64,000 nucleotides of DNA from Amblyornis subalaris (taxonomy: Eukaryota; Chordata; Aves; Passeriformes; Ptilonorhynchidae), in NCBI GenBank assembly GCA_018881555.1, contig JACAXG010000166.1, positions 2,956 through 66,955 of the forward strand. The letters are read 5' to 3'. The translations under genes were made by a program, and so were the position numbers. Shown here one piece after another: positions 28,873-43,100 of the stretch. Within the stretch, counting starts at the first letter, position 1; each line of letters opens with the position of its first letter. The notes beneath the pieces were generated by a model. It was given only the letters and a program-made list of their open reading frames with translations, made no database searches and was not told the origin of the DNA.

Positions 28873-31179
28873 GTTCAGAGGATTTCGGTAGCACAGCGGC
28901 TGCTGTGGGACAGCCTGGTGAGGTTACTGGAGGGCGTCATCCCGGTCCTGCTGTTTCTGCTCCCGCTTTTCCTTTTCAGACAGTGCTTTCTCCCTGGCAG
29001 TCATCAGCCAGGATCTGGCATCAGGCCTCTTTCTGTCCAGCTGGTGTCCTTTTGCGATGTTTTCCAAGGGTGTAAAGTTTGGTGGATGTCCGGCTGCAAA
29101 TCAAGCAGGGGCATGGCTGCTCCATGCCTGGAGATGGAGCTCAGAGGCCCTGGAAAGGCTCAGCCATGCATGGAGCAGCTGTCACTTTAGTGGCCCCTTG
29201 GCAGTGACCTCATACATGACATGGTGACATCAGCTTTGTGGCTCAGTGGAGGTTCAAAACACAGGAAATTCAGGACCATCCAGGCTCTTCATCCTGTAAA
29301 GCAATTGCAGTGAAGCTTTGCAGAAAAAGCTCTTTAGGCATTAAACTGTCCAAAACATGGGTGAAAACTGTGCTAAGTCAAGGTTTTGACCCAACAGACT
29401 AAGTTTCAACACTCATCAAGTCAGATTTGCAACAGCTGTTTTGAAATGTTTAATGAGCTTTTTGTTTTAAGATTTACTTTACAAGGCAACTTGTCTCACT
29501 GTTATCGGTATCTCAATACAAAAGTCTTACAATGCTTTATTTGCTAAAAAACTACAACATGGAACCGGGGGTTAGGGAGGTCTCTCCTTTTGCCAGCTGT
29601 TTTGGTAGGAGGGGTGTCCCACAGCCTGCTGCTGGAGGCTGCTGTACTCAAACAATAAGTTACACAAGTTCTGTACATAATTACAGTCAGAGTATGCAGC
29701 TGTATAATACACCACAGGTAAACACAATCAGGGCACATAACTACTATAGAGGAGAGCTTTTTCTTGAAGACTTCAGAGTTTATTTGACCACGGATAGATT
29801 TGATATATCAGGGGAGTGACATCCATCTTCCTTAGGCACTGATCCAGGCAGAATCGCCTTGCAGAAAAAACTGGCTCTTTTGCCAAACTCGTGCATTATT
29901 AAAAAAACTTTATGTAGNTCTCAGAGTCTTTAACAAATCTATAAAAATAATTATTTGCTAGTCTCGTGCTTACCTTTGAACACAGAAGTATTTGAATAAC
30001 TTCATATTCTTTCTGCATTAGGTTCACTGCAGTATTAGATCAGGCAGAAACTTCAAAACCTTAATTAGTCCAAGTGTGACTCAACCAACTGGATATNTTA
30101 GCCTCAACAAAAGAGTTTAAATAGAAGTCCAAAGAAAACAAAGTAAGTTTGTACCACAGCAGCTCAAGCTAACTAACAATGAATAGCTTTTCCATGATGG
30201 GAAAAAAAAGTCACTATTTTAAGTTTCAGCACAGGATATTGAGGGAAAACATATTTTAAGCCCATGCTTTGTAAACATTTGTACAAATCATTCAGAGACT
30301 AGTGGCTTTGGAATGGATTTTCAAATCCTTGGTGTTATGCAGGGCAGGAATTAACAGCTAACACTATGAAAACAAGCAACTTTGACATGGAGTTACAAGA
30401 GCAAGAGCACTGAAAGCTCCTGCATCAAGTACTTAAAACTGGGTATTACTTTGCATTTTATTATAAAGTTTATAGCATTACAGAGTCCAGCATGGCACCG
30501 TAAGTAACCTTGTTACAGCTGCAGTATTTGTTTTTGCTTGGTACAAAAAAGCTGAACAGCAGCATAACTGTTACATCAAATCCGGGATTGGAACGGGTTG
30601 GTTTCTTCTGAACAGGGATGAGTCAGTGATTTAAAATAAAAGGACTGCATTTTAAAATCTCAAATATGTGCAAAATTCCGTTCAGTAGAGAATGTGGTAG
30701 AGGTGTGTGCAATGTTGAAGGTCACATCCCAACCCCGATACTGCTGATATATTGCAAACAGTCACGTGGAGGGGCAACTCTGGATTGTTACTCACAACTT
30801 CGGGTGTTGTTTCCAGGAGTCCTCCTCACAGCTGGTGTTCTCTCCCCACCCCACTCTATGTCCTTTTATGCAGTGCATCAAGTACTGACATTCATAATTA
30901 TTCCCCATCCCCCCCCCCAAAAATAAAATTGGTCCATGATAGTTCTAATAAGCTTCCTTCAGGAATTCCAGTAAACTCTCCATCCTAAGACAGCTGTGAC
31001 TGTTACAATGGATTTATGAAAGCAAATGCAATCCGGGAGATGAAGGTCTGTAAAGAGAAGTATCTCCATTTTCCTAAGGTCTTCAACAGCTTTTCAAAAC
31101 ACAGAGCATGGATTCCGATGTTATTATGAGGAAAGTCCCTTAGATTTTGGTGCTTTAGCCTTGATGCGATTTGCTGTTT
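28873..31179 (-). other. DIP2A: DIP2A 3' UTR and downstream sequence
   Basis: Noncoding sequence beyond the DIP2A stop. Minus-strand AATAAA words occur at 30,457-30,462, 29,779-29,784 and 29,536-29,541. The first would give a 3' UTR of about 740 bases; use of the later ones would lengthen it to 1.4-1.6 kb. I cannot tell which is used. Confidence 0.45.
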
Positions 31180-34100
31180 TCACATGTTGTAGGCAACATA
31201 AATAGGATCCAACTGATCTGCTAAAAATCCATCTCTCAAGTGCATCCGTTGTTTCTCGCCACGGGAGTTGATGGGAATGACCCCGGGGTCCACGATGACC
31301 ACGACACCGACGATGAGATAATGCTCCTCCAGGACCACGTTTGTCACCAGCGCGACCAGATCCAGCGCTTCCTGCTCCGAGCCTTCCAGCTCCACCACCA
31401 CCACCAGCAGGTTCGTCCATGTAAACACAGCACTGTTGGCATGACACACACATTAATGGGGAGGAAAAAATACCTAGACAAAGGAAGCTAGTTATTAATA
31501 GAGATTATTAAAAAAACCACAAGACCTCCCAAAGCTTACGAGTAAACATGAATNCATAAATCATTCATTAGGGCCAAACGGGAATAATACATGTTAGGAG
31601 ACATCAGTCATGAAATCTTTGAGATGTGTTCACCACACCCACACATGTACATTCTGACACAGCCAAGAAAGTTACAAGTTCTTCTGCCTTAGAAGAAATA
31701 AAGGGATACAGAAAAATAATGTTGAGGCTCTTACCATTCTGCAATGCTCTTGTGTGCCCTGATTACAGAGGTTTCTATGTCGATGGGGTGGTACCTCATT
31801 CCTCTGAGCTCCAGTGTTTCATCCAAAGAGCCCACCACGTACAGGGCATCGTGCCTCTCTGCAATGCAGCACACACATTTAAGCACCATCACATCCACAG
31901 GACAGACATGGTCACATGTATGTGCTTATTCCTCACATTCTATGATCTCCCCAGTGCTTTCCCTAGAGGAAAGGGTCTGTAATACACATCAAGCTCTAGC
32001 ACTTGGAAAGAATTCAAGCTCATGTAGCACTTCTGCCCATTGACTCCAAGCAACTGAAACCAGACTGAAAAGAATTTCTGGGTCATCCAGTTCTGTCCTT
32101 NCTCTCACATAATGTAATCTTAGTTCATAAACCAAATCAAAACCCACTGTTAAAGCATCTTTTTGTCCCACTATTCTCACCAGAGAACTTTTCTCCTCTG
32201 ATCAACAGGAACACTTTTCCAATTTCCAAATTTAACTTTTTTTTTTCTTTTTTAACAGCAGCTTGTACCCACTTGTCCTCTTGCCAGCAAAATTCTACTC
32301 AGCTTCTTAAGTTCCCAGTTTATCCAGTGAAAACAACTCTGTCCTCTTCCCCAGCCTCAGCTTTGCCAGATTAATTAAGCAAAGCTCTCCTAGACCCTTC
32401 CTGAAGGACACATTCTCCACATTCATCCTGAAACTCCGTTCAGTTCCACTTTGCTTTTTCTTTGTTAACTGTTTTACAGTTCTGCTCAATTGCATCACTG
32501 GAGATGAATATCATGCTGGGAAGCTGTATTTCACATGCATTGCTATGTTAATTCACTGTAGAAAGCCTCTCAAAAGCTAAAGGACAACTGACATTGTTCC
32601 ATGGAGATAAAAATCTCTATGATACGTGATTTTTCAGAAAGCTACAAGGCACAAAAACTTGCTGTTATTATCCAGTGCCAGCAATGGGGACACTGACAAT
32701 ATCCATGTAGACACCATNGTTCATTTAAGTCCAATCACAGAAAACCAGCAACTTACATTTGTTATTAAGTTAGAAGCATTCACACTCCTTTCCTTAGGAG
32801 GTTCAGAGATTTATTTTTTTANATATATGATAATCAAGAGCTATACCCACTTTGTGTTCTGTCTCAACAGAAAACACAGCAGTTTGTCTTCCATTTGCTT
32901 GTATTTCCCAGATTTTGGCATCTTCGCTTAGATAAAAAAATCCCCAAGATTAACAGTTTATTTTCTACACTGCCAAGTTTCTCCTCTAGACCTTTAACTT
33001 CTGAAAGGCTGCGAAACCGCTCGTGTCTGCGCATATCCTGAACCTGCTGAACAACAGAACATCTCCTGTTTAATTCAGGAGCCTTCTGTGATGGAAGTCA
33101 GGACAAACTCGCAGGACAACCTACTCTTTGCTGGCTCAGCTCCCCCAGGGAGCCTCACACAGGTGCCCCTGAGGGTCCAGGTGTTTCCTCTCACCTCCAC
33201 TGGCATCTGTCAGCTCTGTCCTGCGCAGGAAGCCCAGGTACCCAGTGCGAGCCCACACGGTCTGAGTGTCCCCAAAACTCAGGTGAGCAGTAAAGTGATC
33301 AGCGTGCAGTGCTTCTTCTCCGTACACTGTGTAGTAACCAGTGGCATTGTGTGGACTGCTCACCCAGATCTAGGGGATAAACCAAATCCAAAATGCAATA
33401 AACATAGGTTATTTTGCCAGACACAGGAAGCAGCGTTTAATGGTTTAAAAGATCCATTTCACTGACAATGCTGACTGCTCCAAAATGCCAGTTTTACTGA
33501 AATCACTAACCTCTGACCGGGGAAAAGGAGTTTTATATACATGTAATTGGGGGACGGTGAAGGCCCTAAAAAAATGAATCAGGCATTTGGCTTACTGGAA
33601 AGGAAAACCCACTCGTCTGTTAGCTGGGCATCACATTACATAACGAAAGATGTCTATAAAACAAAGGTCAAACCAAGCAGCCAATTAACTTACTGCTGCT
33701 GCCCACTGGTGGAGCACATCCCTCGCTGTTCTAGCTGCCAGACAGACACAGACTGCTGCCCTGGTCTCACCTGGTGCTGGCATGCAGTGGTTTGGCAGAT
33801 GGGGGGGGAAGATATGCAGCCACAGGTCCAAGAATGCAAACTGTGCCAGCTCTCTGGGGGGGCTTCATTCACGTGCCACACCAGGGTGATCCTGGCTGTC
33901 TCACACAGGGGCAGGCATTTATCAAACAAGAGGTATCGATAAATCACTGCTGATAAACACAGTAGAACTGCACCAAAGCTTTACCTCTCCTAAATGTGAG
34001 TCTCCCAGAGGTCCCTTGGTTTCTGTGTGTGCTATGATGACCTTTACTCCCGGGAGAATCTTGAATAAGAAGCAAAACAGAAATTAAGAAAACAAATTCA

Positions 34101-37100
34101 TAAGAAAAGTTAATCAAAAGTCAACAGCCTGGGCTTCCCTTACTACTCCTCTCTGCACCGCAAATATCAGCCATTTCTTCCTACCAAGTTGTTTAACCCG
34201 TTTAATCATTTTAACTCTGAGCAGTTGTTTTGCAGCTTCAGAGTTGGTTTCACACCTAGAAAATGCCTCCCACACNAAGGCCTCTGATTTTTTTCAGTGG
34301 TAGCAATGTATCCTATTGCTTCACGTCATGCACCTGGCTTCACTTTAATTACCCCATCATACCATGCTCTCCTGGATACACTCTGATTGGCCAAGCTCTT
34401 CCCACATACTCTGTACTGAGATCCAGCTGAAGCAGCTCCCCACCCAGGTGAGGGTCATAATGGCTTTAAACTGAAAGAGCAGGTTTAAATCNGATGTTAG
34501 GCAGAAATTCTTCCCTGTGAGGGTGGTGAGGCCCTGGCACAGTTTCCCAGAGAAGCTGTGGCTGCCCCATCCCTGGAAGTGTTCAAGGCCAGGTTGGACA
34601 GGGCTTGGAACAACCTGGGATAGTGGAAGGTGTCCCTGCCCATGGCAGGGTGTGGAACAANATGAGATTTGAAGTCCTTTCTAACCCAAACCATTCTGGG
34701 ATTCTGTGAGGAGGAAGGATCACACTCAGTCTCTCACCTTCCCAGACTCCATAAGTGGCAGACTGTGTGGAGAACCTCTCTCTACCAAACGCACCCTGAG
34801 AAAATAAGAGGATACATTTGTACAAGGCTATAAGAACTTAAAGAGAAGTAGACGTGTTCTTGTATATCCACCGCTACCCCACCGTTAGCTACACTGACAG
34901 CTGTAATGAATCACCCAATTACTTTCAGTTATTCACAACTTACAAGTTCCTAGCTGTCTTCAAGAATTCTCTATCAGCATTCCCATAAATCATGTTTCTT
35001 TTAAGAATCCATAACTCTGCTCTCTGGAGAGACGAGTAGCTTTTTCCAGCAAAGCCCTAAGGCTGCAGTTCCACATNCATTTTAAATTCTCCTGGACCTC
35101 TACTTGTGAAACTGAGACATGGCAGAGCATCAGTAGGAATCACCAATAGTAAAGAGCAAGTAGCCTAACTGGAATTAAGTGACACAAGGCAGCCCAGGGG
35201 AAGGCTGAGGAAACAGAGTTAGTCTGGTTTGAAGGAAACAAAAAAGACTACGGGAGACTCTAACTGTACTTTTTCCACTACCTAAAGGATCATTAGAGAG
35301 CAGATGGAGCCAGACTTCTTGGAGTTGCACAGCATAGGGATATACTATGATAGGGAGTCAGTTTGTTTGAACAAACCAATGCAATGAGGCTGAGGTTTCC
35401 CCTCTACAGCCATTAAAGAGCCAAGGCTTTAATACAGACTGTACCTGTCATGTCGAAGTGCTCTCATATCTACATAGACTGTTGTTGGATCTGGGCCTGC
35501 TGTTCCCTAAGAATAAGGAGGAAGAAACAAATTCAACAGAAGCCACAACACCCTGCTTTCATTCTCACAACCACAAAAATTCACAAATTTCTCTCCCTTT
35601 TTTACTGACACTTATAAAGCGCCTCCTTAACCTACAACAAATAGAGTAAAACAGCCCCCCTTTTTACAGTGACTGCTGTAAAGCTTTGCTTTTTATGGCA
35701 TCAGTCAATGAATGCATAAGTGAAGTATGTAGCACAGGTAAGTCTAAGTTTTAAAATTTTTTAAATTTAAAACTCAGTTTTTAGGATTTTATTTGGTTAA
35801 GCACCTTCTCTAAAACCCACACAGCCAGTGCAAAAGGATGTAAGCATAAACCTGTGTGGACCTAGTCCCTAACACTGCAGAACCACATGGACTTTAGGAC
35901 ATGACAAGCACACATGCAGCACTATACCTGTTCAGCCAGCTTGCCCAGCCTGTTTGGCTGACAGCAGGACCACAAACAGAAGTAACAGAGGCCATCAAAG
36001 TGTGGGAAACAGAGAGAAAGGGGAAAAAAAGAAAATACAAACAAAGAGGCACTGGAAACGTAAGATACACACAGTAAGACAGAAAACAAAACTCATACTG
36101 TTTCAGAGTGAAAAGAAAATTTCCATTTCAGAATATTTAAGAGGTTGGCACTTTCAGGTGGTTCTTTGGGAAACATGCAAGTGACAGATAACGAACAAAA
36201 GAGGGCTAAGGCAGCTCATATGTTGCTTTATCACAAATCCCTCCTCCCACTTAAAGGCTGCTTGCAGCTTCAGAAACACCTTCTCAGTGAACCAGTTCAC
36301 CAGGGTCAAGACACTATGTATTTATTTGCCTGCTAATTTGTATCAAAGTTCATTTGCATTCATTTAAATCCAATAAATTAAAAAAGTCTAATACAGGTAC
36401 CACTTCAGAAGAATGGGGGAAAATGGGTAGAAAACCCCTCACACTAAAAAAAGGCTCAAGAATGGAGAACAGAAGAAAAAGGCATAAAACGAAGAGGAAG
36501 CTTAAGTGCCCAGCAGTCCTACACTCCTCACGGGGTTTTTTTCGAGTACTTTTCATGTTACCATTCTACATTCTGCAGAAAAACTGTTTCCCCCCACTTT
36601 ATCCCAAACTGGCTTTCGGAATTCTTATTTAACACAGGCAATTTGGAAAGCTGTTCTTTCACANTTGGCAGCTGAAATGTTTTATTTAACAAATGTAAAA
36701 TCTTAATTTACAGTCATCTTGATTTCATGTGTATCCTTCCTGTTTTTCCATTTANTGATTCATAAAATCACTCTGGTCCTATTTCTTTATAACCATTTAG
36801 CTTGGGCTTGTTAAAAACCCTTNCTCCTTTAATTGTGAAAGAAACTATAGAAACTAAGGAAACAATTGTGAATGGCAACATATTTAAGTAACTCATGTCC
36901 CAAAATATCTCTCTTGTAGGAAATGCAGAACATTGTAATATATTCTGAGAGGAAAAAAAGGCTTTTCTTCATCTAGTGGGCACCAAGAAGAAAAAACAAA
37001 GGAAAAAAGAAGTTTTGCAGAAGTCCAGTAGCAATTTTCATAGAATCCTATTTTATTAAGTGTAATTCATACCAATAAAATTGGAAATTAAATTTACAAT

Positions 37101-40100
37101 TACACGTACCTAATGCATGTGCCACCTAAGATATTCCCCACATACAAAGCTACATACAGCCTCATCTGAAATCTGAGCACTTTATTTACTAACTCAAGCA
37201 TCCTCCAAACTTCCAGGGTGCTTTCCCATTTTCCAGTCCACGCTTACTTAATACCTGATTTTTTCACGTCAGTATTGGAATATATATACATTTTTGATCA
37301 CCTGACTAAAAAAGAAACATCTCCTTAAGAAAAGTTAGATTTAATCTGGCTAAATTACACACAGAAGATTATTAACAGCTGAATACTAAACCCTCAAAGG
37401 CGGTTCTGGCCCACAGCAGGTCATTATCTCCCGTCTGTGAGGCAGGGCTGTGTACTTTATGGGCATATCCTTGCTCTCAAAGCTTCCAATTTTATATCTT
37501 TAGTTAAAAAAAAAAAGTCCAGCTCTCACACAAGGCAAGACAAATGTATATGCATGTTGATAATATGCATTTGAGATCTTTAGAAGTCAAAAAACTCTGC
37601 AAACCTGGTCAATTTTCCNGGGCCTTATTTGAGGAATTGTCTTCCATTTAATTCCACATTATACATACAGATATTTTTCAAACAGACAAAATCTGAANCA
37701 CACAAAAGCTGAAATAGCACTACTTGTAACATGTAATATTTATGCATAGGAAGACATTTNTTTAATACTGCTCCTGCATAGTAGGAAGGAAACAAGTTTC
37801 TTAGTACTGACTTTCTGGATTAGAAAAGCAAATCAANTGGTCAATTTGTACAGAAAAGTGAAATTATCATAATCAACATNCTATTAAACATCTTATTAAA
37901 AAGCTTATTTAACTTGGTGATGAAGCAAGCAAACAATAAAGCTCTAGTTCATTAGAAAAAGAAATCCATACAGCTGAACNCGATTCCCTACCAAGTTCCC
38001 AGAGATTCTGTGTAAGGAATAAGCAGTTTAATCTCACCTGTAAGCAAATTGCTACGTTGACCCTGCACCCGAAGGTAGTGCTCACTGCACGAGCAGAGAG
38101 GCCCAGATCTTTGAATAACTTGGAGAAAGACTGGGTGAGGGTGATCCTCGGCCTCTCCTCTGCAACCACCATGCAGGTGCGCACGCAGGACAGGTTAACT
38201 CCCTTCATCTGAGAGGGCGGAGGGAGAGAACAACATTTGAACCTCAAAAGCAGCACTTCTAGAAATAAACCATTTTAATCTGTGCCACAGAAGGGCTTTC
38301 AAAGCACAAGAGTAAGACCGGTTAAACACTGCAGACATCACGTAGCTGCAACACAGTCGCTGAGAATTTTGAGCTGAAAAACCCCCAAAATGTCACTGNG
38401 CCACAGAGGTGGGCTTGCCAGAGAGCCGCTGGCTCCCAGCACTGCACAGTTCTGGTGTTCCAGAATCACTAGCTCCTCTCAGTGTGATGTGTACCTGGAG
38501 CAATTTGGCCAGGATTCCCTTTGGTGAGGTCCAGGGGAACACAGGGACAGTTTTTTTGTCTCTATTGAGAACAAGCCCAGTGCAGCCACTTTATTGTAAA
38601 TAAGCTGCCACATATTCCCNGTGGAAGTCCTGAGCAGCCAAGTTACTGGAGCTGTGGGAACACTCCTTCCACTTCCAAGAAATTAAGTTTAAGAGATTTC
38701 CCTCAAAATAAATGGACGTATTATGGTGTAATTGCTGTTGTTAGGAATCAATGAATGATACAGAATGCTTTGGGTGGGAAGGAACCTTAAAGCTCATCTC
38801 ATTCCAACCCCTCTGCATGGAAAGGGACACTTCCACTAGACCAGGTTGCTCCAAGCCCCATCCAACCTGGCCTAGAACACTTCCAGGGTTGGGAAAGATT
38901 ATATCCATTTTAGAACTCAACATTTTTGGTATCAAGTGGTATCTGAAAGTAAGTGAGACTTGCTGAGTTTTGGGGGGCTTTTGGCTGTTTNGGGTGAGGT
39001 TTTTTGTGCTTGGTGAGGCTTTGGGATTTTTTCTTCTGTTGGTGTGTTTTGTCTGTTTGGTGGGTTTTTTGGTGGGTTTTTTTTTGTCTCAGACACAAAC
39101 AGGTTGATAGGCTGGCTATGTATTTTGCCCAAAATCTCAGAAACATGCAGCAGCACAGAGGTGGCACAAATAAAGCCGAAAATATAAGACTTCTTTTTTT
39201 TTCCTCCACCAAAAACATGAGAGCTGAATCTTCCAGCAGTCTCAGCACTCCCCAAAAATCAAGTCATAATGAAAGGCTCTCACAGAAACACTTACAAACT
39301 CACCTTCTACNAGTCAAAATGAAGTGTTTTTAGAAAGATATGTGTATGTACATGTCAGTATGTCAAAAAACGAAGCCCACTCACCCGGAGAACATCAGTC
39401 TGTGTCCCAAGGCCTTTGGTGCACATCTCCATCACGGAGTAAGAGCAGAAGGTGACACGCACTTTGTACTGGCTGACAGCAGACAGCCACAGAGACACGT
39501 TGCTCTCCAGCTCCAGAGGAGGCACCAGGATGGACTGGTGACCTGAATATATACTGGGGACAGGAAGCAATAGGAACACGAAAACTTCAATTAATTAACG
39601 CATATGGCATGTTTTAAAAGGCAAAAAAAAAGAAAAAAAAAAGGGAAAAATCTGCAGCTTTGTGAGATGTGCTACATTAGAGTAGTTATCNGGTTGAATC
39701 AGTTCAGGACTCATTCATTTTAAGAAATATTTAACTGCTTCCTTTAGCAGTATTTCTTAGTGAAGCCAATCTTGCCGTGACCACCTTAAGGATCTTGTCA
39801 AAACCTATGGCTTAATCTCAAAAGACTTTAAAAGGATTTATTTAATCAGTGTGAAACAGACAGTGAAATCCTTTTTTTTTCCTTGAATCTAGTATTAATT
39901 CATTCCACTTACAAACCTGAAGTTATTCAAGTAAGTAACTAATTTAAATGGATTTTCTTACCACAAAAGGTGTTTTCTGAACTACTGATAAAAAGGTTAT
40001 TTTGAGTTTCCTGACAGTTTCATCCATAACTGTTCCCTAGACCTCTGGAGAAGGCTGGGCACACCTGAAGAGACCCAGAGCTCCAGTGCCATACCTGCAC

Positions 40101-43100
40101 AAGCACCACAGTGCAAAGCCCAAGCCACAGTATGGGTCCAGGCAGATGGCAATCTGTCGGGATGGGTACAGCTCACACTGGAGCTTTATCGAGCGACATA
40201 AGGCACTTGTAGCTGCGTGTGACATCTGCAAGAGGAAAANAGGAGCTCTCAGGGACTTCCTTTCAAAAATGGGTATGATATATTCCTTCAAAAATATAAG
40301 GAAACAAAGTATAATTATCTCTTGTTACTCTACCTTTACTCCTGCTAATATACCAGTAGTAGACACACTGAAGTCCAAGTATGCTAACATATCTGGAGAC
40401 GTAGGTCTGAAAACACTAGCCAGCTTCTTTTTAGGCATATCATCTATTTAAAATACATAAAGAGAGAAGAGCACCATATTATTATTTTGGGAAACAAGCA
40501 CAGGAAAACAAAAATATCTNTACAGCATTATCACCAGATGCTTCCTTATAGTTTCTGGACAGCTATTTTAATGCAATGCACAACACATCCACTCAATCAG
40601 GCAGTTATGGTGTAGCAAAATNAAAACATCACTCTTCAAACTATATCCATTTTGGCTAGTGTACCTGTATCCAAAATAGTGGGCCATGTTTTAATATCTA
40701 CAGCTGCTGCAGCCTCCTTGGACTTGAGCAGTTTCATTATGGCTTGGGTGGTCAGTATACACGCAGACTTACTGACCTGCAAAAGGCACAGGATTAAAAC
40801 CATCGATAAAACCATCCAATGCATGCTCAAAGTGATGCCATATCCGTCCAGATGAGATAACCAGTAAGACAAACAGATCAAGAAAATCATTGGAAACAAA
40901 GTAAAACGAATCACGAGAATAAATGACCATTTTAAACAAGTTTCTGAAAAGNAAGTCATTATTGACTGAGCCACAGCACACTGAATATTTATTGTCTAGC
41001 ATATTTTACACTGACTGTGGCAAAGCAATTCATGAGACTGCATCAACCACTCCACACTCCCGAAAAGCATGAGGAGAGCAATGTCTCATACCTACCTCTA
41101 CAATCATTTTGACAGTGGGCAGAGTTGTAGCGAGGTTCTGTGGATGAGGTGGGCGGACAGTGATGGGAACACAGCCAGCGTATAAGCAGCCATAGAAAGT
41201 TGCTATCAAGTCTACTCCTGTAAAGGATATTTGTGAAATTAAAGCCATTTTTATCACAACAATAGGCCAAACTCTTTCCCCAAATTCAAAATACACACTG
41301 ATTTGTTTTATTAAGATGCAATCATTTGTCACAAGGGTCTCTTCAAATCAACAGGCTGCTCTTGGCCACACCCAGTTTAAAACATTTTGCATTTAAGACT
41401 TAGCAAAAATNATTCCAATCCAATTCATGGACAGGACTTCCTTTTCTTGTGCTGTGTGAGTGTGGTTTTTGCTGTCTGTGTTGCCTTACCNGGAGGGTAA
41501 ACCAGGGCCACATGGTCACCAACGTTCAGCCGTCCCTTCTCCAACAGTGCAACTGCCACTCTCTCTGCTCTCTTGTGCAGCTGGATGCATGAGGCAGTGC
41601 TGGCTACAGTGCCCTGCACAGGAGACAAGTGACAGCAGAAACCTTTATAGGAATAGCAGCAGCTCAGTGACTTGGATATTGACACGAAAAGGTGTAAAAT
41701 AAAGGGGTTTCTCAGGGACAGCTGTGAACACTAACATGTAGCACTGTAGCTCATTAGTCCCCAGCTATGTAAGACAGTTGTTCACCAACAGGTAATTACT
41801 TTGTGTCCAAGTTTGGTGTTTCCTTTTGCAGAGTCTCCTTGTCAAGGGTAAAACTTGCCCGAACAAAGTAACCCAGGAAGGGGCTTCCNCATACTAGAAA
41901 ACTTGCCTCAAAATCCTCTTTACTCTGAGAGAATACACAAATTTAACAGTAACAATGTTGAAACAATTTCTTTTCCTAAAGCACAGTCTCAAACAGAAAA
42001 GTCAGAAGTTTGAACCATGTCCTAAACTATTTTGCCTCTTGGAATGAGATGCACAAAGGCACATCCTTTACTTCCCAAAGACTGCTGCTGGACCTTCTGG
42101 AAGAATCACTGTCTGCAGTACAGCACAGCACAAGGCAGATCCAACTTGTCATTGGACTGTTACCTGTCACTCTAAGTGACATCCTTTCTGGGGGCAGAAC
42201 CTAGCCCAGGACAAGGCATCAGTGTCTCCTGAAAGGTGTGACAGTGCTCCTGGAAAATATGACTCCAAAGCTGTCCCAAGGCCTCTCTACTTAGGCTCTA
42301 TATCTTCTAATGCAGAAACCCTCCAGTTCTGACTTCCAGTTACCCTCGTGCTCAGGGATGAAAAGAGACCCGTGGCTTCCTTTAAGATGACAAAAGTTAT
42401 GTTCCAGCAGGAAATGCAATTACTGCAGTGCTTTAAGCTAGGCAGAATGCACAATGAAATTCCAGGAGTGGAAAAATTATGCTGCTTACTAACTAGCAAT
42501 TTTTGTCTGCTTCATTAAAATAATCTGAAGCATTTCAGGAAAAGACTTCTAGATGGAATTTTCTTAGAACCTAAATAATCTTTTATTTTGATTTCAATCA
42601 CCAAGTACGACCTAAAGCGCACCTCACCTTGGAATTCAACAGAAGGAAGAGGGAATGATCTGGAGTTGTCTGAGCTCGCCACTGAAGAACATCTGCTAAA
42701 TACAGGAACTGAAATGGAAGAAAAAGGAGACACTCAGATTCACTCAAAATGCCTCAGGTTTACTTTCAGCAGAACATCATACCTCATCTTCTCTCATTCT
42801 GAGTAAGCCAATTCAAATATTTAATAATACCAGCACCCCAGTGTCACCTTTCTTGCCTGGTCATTGTCCTCCAGCTGGCTAACATCTCTCCCCGAGGCTT
42901 GTGCAATCCTCTTGCCAGCTACAAGATTTCCTACAATCATTGACGCAGGACCAACATCTGAATTTTGAAAAGAACAGTGCAAAATGAGGAAAAATAACCT
43001 AAGGAACCCGCAACAATTCAGCCTGCAGGTCACTGTAAGTGCCATACACGACACAGGTCTGGCAGAACTAGCACATGTTCTGGTTTCCTCACCTGGCTGC

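Larger units (their letters stand above)
31180..42708 (-). other. DIP2A: DIP2A second adenylation-like domain (exons 25-38)
   Basis: Begins with a segment of the F-L-A-D-V-L-Q-W-R-A type in exon 25 and ends at the C-terminus. Exon 29 has S-V-S-T-T-G-I-L-A-G-V-K, a second P-loop-like motif with S-T-T-G kept. The R-T-G-D equivalent is A-R-T-G-Y-L-G in exon 36, again without Asp. The final exon holds the conserved G-V-I-P-I-N-S-R-G-E-K block. Confidence 0.8.

Noticed and set aside
31240..31491. Plus-strand frame opposite the last DIP2A exon
   Set aside because: The minus strand encodes the highly conserved DIP2A C-terminus; the His/Asp-rich plus frame is its complement.
31644..31660. 17-base match (ACATGTACATTCTGACA) to the inverted-repeat arm at 47,990
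   Set aside because: Similarity does not extend beyond the 17 bases. A match of this length is not rare enough within 64 kb to claim another copy.
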